Position numbers and translations under genes: made by a program | Origin: Saprospiraceae bacterium | GTDB lineage: Bacteria > Bacteroidota > Bacteroidia > Chitinophagales > Saprospiraceae | Assembly: GCA_016710115.1 (NCBI GenBank) | Contig: JADJLN010000019.1 | Location: 186,001 to 250,000, forward strand | Length of the DNA: 64,000 nt | Direction of reading: 5' to 3' | Part shown: piece after piece, positions 62,108 through 64,000 of the stretch | Position numbering within the stretch: the stretch's first letter is position 1 | How the letters are laid out: each line of letters starts with the position of its first letter | The notes under the pieces: model-generated | What the model was told of the DNA's origin: nothing | The model's input: the letters and a program-made list of their open reading frames with translations, nothing else | Database searches by the model: none

Positions 62108-62959
62108 ATGAAAAACGTACTTTTCTATCTTCTCTGCGCTGCCATTTTTGCAGTTTTACCCGGTTCAATTCATGCTCAGACACAAACCGAAGCCGACAGT
62201 ACCGGTTTGCCAGGAGATGGATTTTCCCTTCAGGGCGCCTTGGAACTTTTCAAGACCTCTTCATCCCCGGAAGAATTTGAAAAACGACTGAATGAACCAG
62301 ACAACAATGTCAACAATCTCGATTTGAATGAAGATGGAGAGGTTGACTACATCCGAGTGATCGACAATATGGATGATGATGTCCATGCGCTGGTCCTCCA
62401 GGTGCCTTACTCCGAAGAGGAGAACCAGGATATCGCCGTGATCGAGATCGAAAAAGACGGTTCGGAAAGTGCTGTCCTTCAGATCCTTGGTGATGAGGAT
62501 ATCTATGGTGAACAAGTCATTGTAGAGCCTTATGACGAACAGGAATCATCGGATGGAAATGAAGGGCCTTCGGGAGAATCTGTTTATCGTCGGGTGGTGG
62601 TGAATGTTTGGGTGTGGCCAGGCGTTCGTTTCCTGTATGCGCCCGGTTACTCCGTTTGGGTGTCTCCCTGGCGCTGGCGCCATTATCCTACCTGGTACCG
62701 TCCTTGGAGACCACTGACCTGGAGTCGGTGGCATGTTCGAATCGCCCCGTTCCGGGCTCATCGTTATCATGTCGTCAAGACCCATCGCGTGACGCGGGCA
62801 CACCGGGTGTATACGCCTCATCGCAGACATGCGAAGGTCGTACGAACAAAGACGACCACAACGGTCAAAACCAGAAAAGGCACTGTCCGGAAGACCACGA
62901 CGAAAACCAAAGTCAAAGGCCGGAATGGAAATACTGTGGTCAAAAAAAAACACGGGTAG
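62108..62959 (+). CDS. Secreted protein of unknown function with a very basic C-terminus
   Basis: 283 residues from the ATG at 62108, chosen for its signal peptide MKNVLFYLLCAAIFAVLPGS (cleavage after HAQ); 62084 is also in frame. Residues ~45-150 include NNLDLNEDGEVDYIRVID, an EF-hand/dockerin-like calcium loop, and acidic strands. The middle is Trp/Arg/Pro-rich (WVSPWRWRHYPTWYRPWRPL). The last ~70 residues are Lys/Arg/Thr/His-rich. The switch from acidic to strongly basic within one exported protein is notable. The EF-hand-like segment recurs in Bacteroidota proteins of unknown role. A terminator follows. Confidence 0.8.
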   Translation: MKNVLFYLLCAAIFAVLPGSIHAQTQTEADSTGLPGDGFSLQGALELFKTSSSPEEFEKRLNEPDNNVNNLDLNEDGEVDYIRVIDNMDDDVHALVLQVPYSEEENQDIAVIEIEKDGSESAVLQILGDEDIYGEQVIVEPYDEQESSDGNEGPSGESVYRRVVVNVWVWPGVRFLYAPGYSVWVSPWRWRHYPTWYRPWRPLTWSRWHVRIAPFRAHRYHVVKTHRVTRAHRVYTPHRRHAKVVRTKTTTTVKTRKGTVRKTTTKTKVKGRNGNTVVKKKHG

Positions 62960-63013
62960 CCGGCAAACGCAAAGGCGGTTGACAAATTCAAATCGACCGA
63001 ATAACTTCTTTAT

Positions 63014-63044
63014 AACGGGTCAGGAATTTCCTTCCTGACCCGTT
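63014..63044 (+). terminator. Intrinsic terminator after the secreted basic protein
   Basis: Perfect 13-bp stem AACGGGTCAGGAA / TTCCTGACCCGTT with a 5-base loop, followed by TCATTTT. It lies 54 bp after the stop codon. Confidence 0.85.
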
Positions 63045-63181
63045 TCATTTTCTGGTCTGTCACAAGGCAAAGATCCTCGGGAACCGGCTATTGCAGGATC
63101 CGAAAGGAAATCCGAACTTGGTAGGATGCTGCAACTGTCCCAGGGTTATTCCTGCCACTTCCTTGTTCAATGTTACCTGGT

Positions 63182-64000
63182 ATGATTCGATCACGATGGT
63201 TACCTCTTTCTCCCGTAATCCTTGAAACAATAAAGCATTCGCATGTTAAATCGGTGATTTCAGCGATGTTCCTGTTTCTTCCATTCGCGGCATATGTCCA
63301 GTCCTTTACGTCCATTCCAGGACCACTCGGGTCTGTCCATTGTCTGTTGGCGGAAGAAAATGGATTTGTCCTCGCCGGAACCCATACCAAAGGGGTGTTT
63401 GTGTATGATCCAGTCCTGCACAACTGGAAAGGGGTAGGTGGAAATACGATCAAGACCAGCCGTGTAAATGCATTGATCCGGGATGCAATGGGTGTTCTTA
63501 CTGCAGGGACCGAACAGGGAGGGATCAAGCAATGGGACGGAATCGCGTGGTCCGATATCAATTCTGGCCTCCCTGGTGGTTGTTCCCTGATTGCTCCTGT
63601 ACGGGCGTTATTATCCACACCAAATGACGGTCTGTTGGCCGGTTTACACAGTCAATGGCCATGTATATCTGCTGGCGGTGTATATCGTTTTGACGGGATG
63701 CAATGGACTCCCCTGAATCATGGTTTGTCCACTCTGGATTTGCTCGTACTGACGACAGAGACATTCAGTCAGACCGTTCTGTGTGGCACCAATGGGGGTG
63801 GCATCTGGCGACTGAATGATACCACCTGGACGGCCTGGAATGATGGCCTGGACGATCTGTCCATCTATTCCATTACCAATACTCCGGATGGACGGGTGTT
63901 TGTCGGAACCGGTTCTGGTCTGTATACCCGCGAACCGGGGGCTCTGGAATGGACTTACACCGGCATAGGCCTTCCTTCTGCTCCTGTTCTGGCAATTGCG
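63182..64000 (+). CDS. Beta-propeller (ligand-binding sensor-like) protein, 5' part only
   Basis: The frame is open from ATG 63182 to the right edge (273 residues), so the gene is truncated by the window. A hydrophobic stretch SVISAMFLFLPFAAYVQS ends the leader; ATG 63266 inside it is an alternative start. Then come repeated blade-like units: GVFVYDPVLHNWKGVG, GGIKQWDGIAWSDINSGLP, GGVYRFDGMQWTPLNHGLST, GGIWRLNDTTWTAWNDGLDD, GLYTREPGALEWTYTGIGLP. These W..(L/I)N.GL repeats are typical of two-component-regulator propellers in Bacteroidota. It may be the periplasmic sensor of a hybrid kinase or a surface protein with a C-terminal sorting domain. Only the missing part can tell. Confidence 0.8.
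   Translation, partial: MIRSRWLPLSPVILETIKHSHVKSVISAMFLFLPFAAYVQSFTSIPGPLGSVHCLLAEENGFVLAGTHTKGVFVYDPVLHNWKGVGGNTIKTSRVNALIRDAMGVLTAGTEQGGIKQWDGIAWSDINSGLPGGCSLIAPVRALLSTPNDGLLAGLHSQWPCISAGGVYRFDGMQWTPLNHGLSTLDLLVLTTETFSQTVLCGTNGGGIWRLNDTTWTAWNDGLDDLSIYSITNTPDGRVFVGTGSGLYTREPGALEWTYTGIGLPSAPVLAIA

Noticed and set aside
1..64000. tRNA or rRNA genes
   Set aside because: No cloverleaf with a GGTTCRA-type T-arm or rRNA signature was noticed; short of a dedicated scan, none can be supported.

Overview
The window reads as a bacterium of the phylum Bacteroidota, most likely a Saprospiraceae-type lineage. Exported proteins begin with short signal peptides ending in AQ or SQ, there are many large TPR-CHAT proteins, and the regulators, peptidases and repeat families are of Bacteroidota type. 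Genus cannot be set from the sequence. Many genes, including the essential aspS, carry one or more single-base frameshifts, often at homopolymers. A block at about 236-597 is nearly pure homopolymer runs. Most broken genes here are therefore probably base-calling or assembly errors rather than pseudogenes, so gene spans are given across the shifts.

Layout. 1-4207: a pnuC-like fragment, the low-complexity block, a DUF4139/MuiA-like protein, a GNAT acetyltransferase and a YgiD-type dioxygenase. 4320-37079: nine tandem minus-strand paralogues of about 960-1178 residues. Each has a signal peptide, a shared N-terminal segment, 8 to 13 TPRs of about 42 residues and a C-terminal CHAT (caspase-like) protease domain with an intact His-Cys dyad. 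The TPR parts differ greatly, while the last ~350 bp are nearly identical in several copies. Gaps between them hold dispersed repeats (a ~90-bp element in at least nine copies, a ~254-bp tandem array) and a HicAB toxin-antitoxin pair. 37354-39301: a group II intron with its reverse transcriptase, sitting among the same repeats. 39809-41575: aspS.

41766-49288 is a defence island: an HTH-fused C5 methyltransferase, Vsr and an MvaI/BcnI-type restriction enzyme; a MazG-like pyrophosphohydrolase with a DUF2075 nuclease/helicase-like protein; an IS256 transposase remnant; and an overlapping pair of an ABC-type ATPase and a PD-(D/E)XK nuclease-like protein.

50261-64000 is mixed metabolism: PIG-L deacetylase, SRPBCC protein, SDR oxidoreductase with AraC regulator, M28 peptidase, VOC protein, HD hydrolase, di-heme cytochrome c, a secreted basic protein and a truncated beta-propeller protein. 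It holds two arrays of an 11-bp GTAC-containing repeat (50002-50114 and 52944-53101) and a REP-associated tyrosine transposase flanked by three pairs of palindromic elements. This REP cluster lies between an intact VOC gene and the 3' remnant of a second VOC copy.

The strongest candidates for an undescribed system are the nine-gene exported TPR-CHAT array, which looks like a variable-sensor/constant-protease repertoire; the 11-bp helical-phase GTAC arrays; and the ATPase plus nuclease pair.
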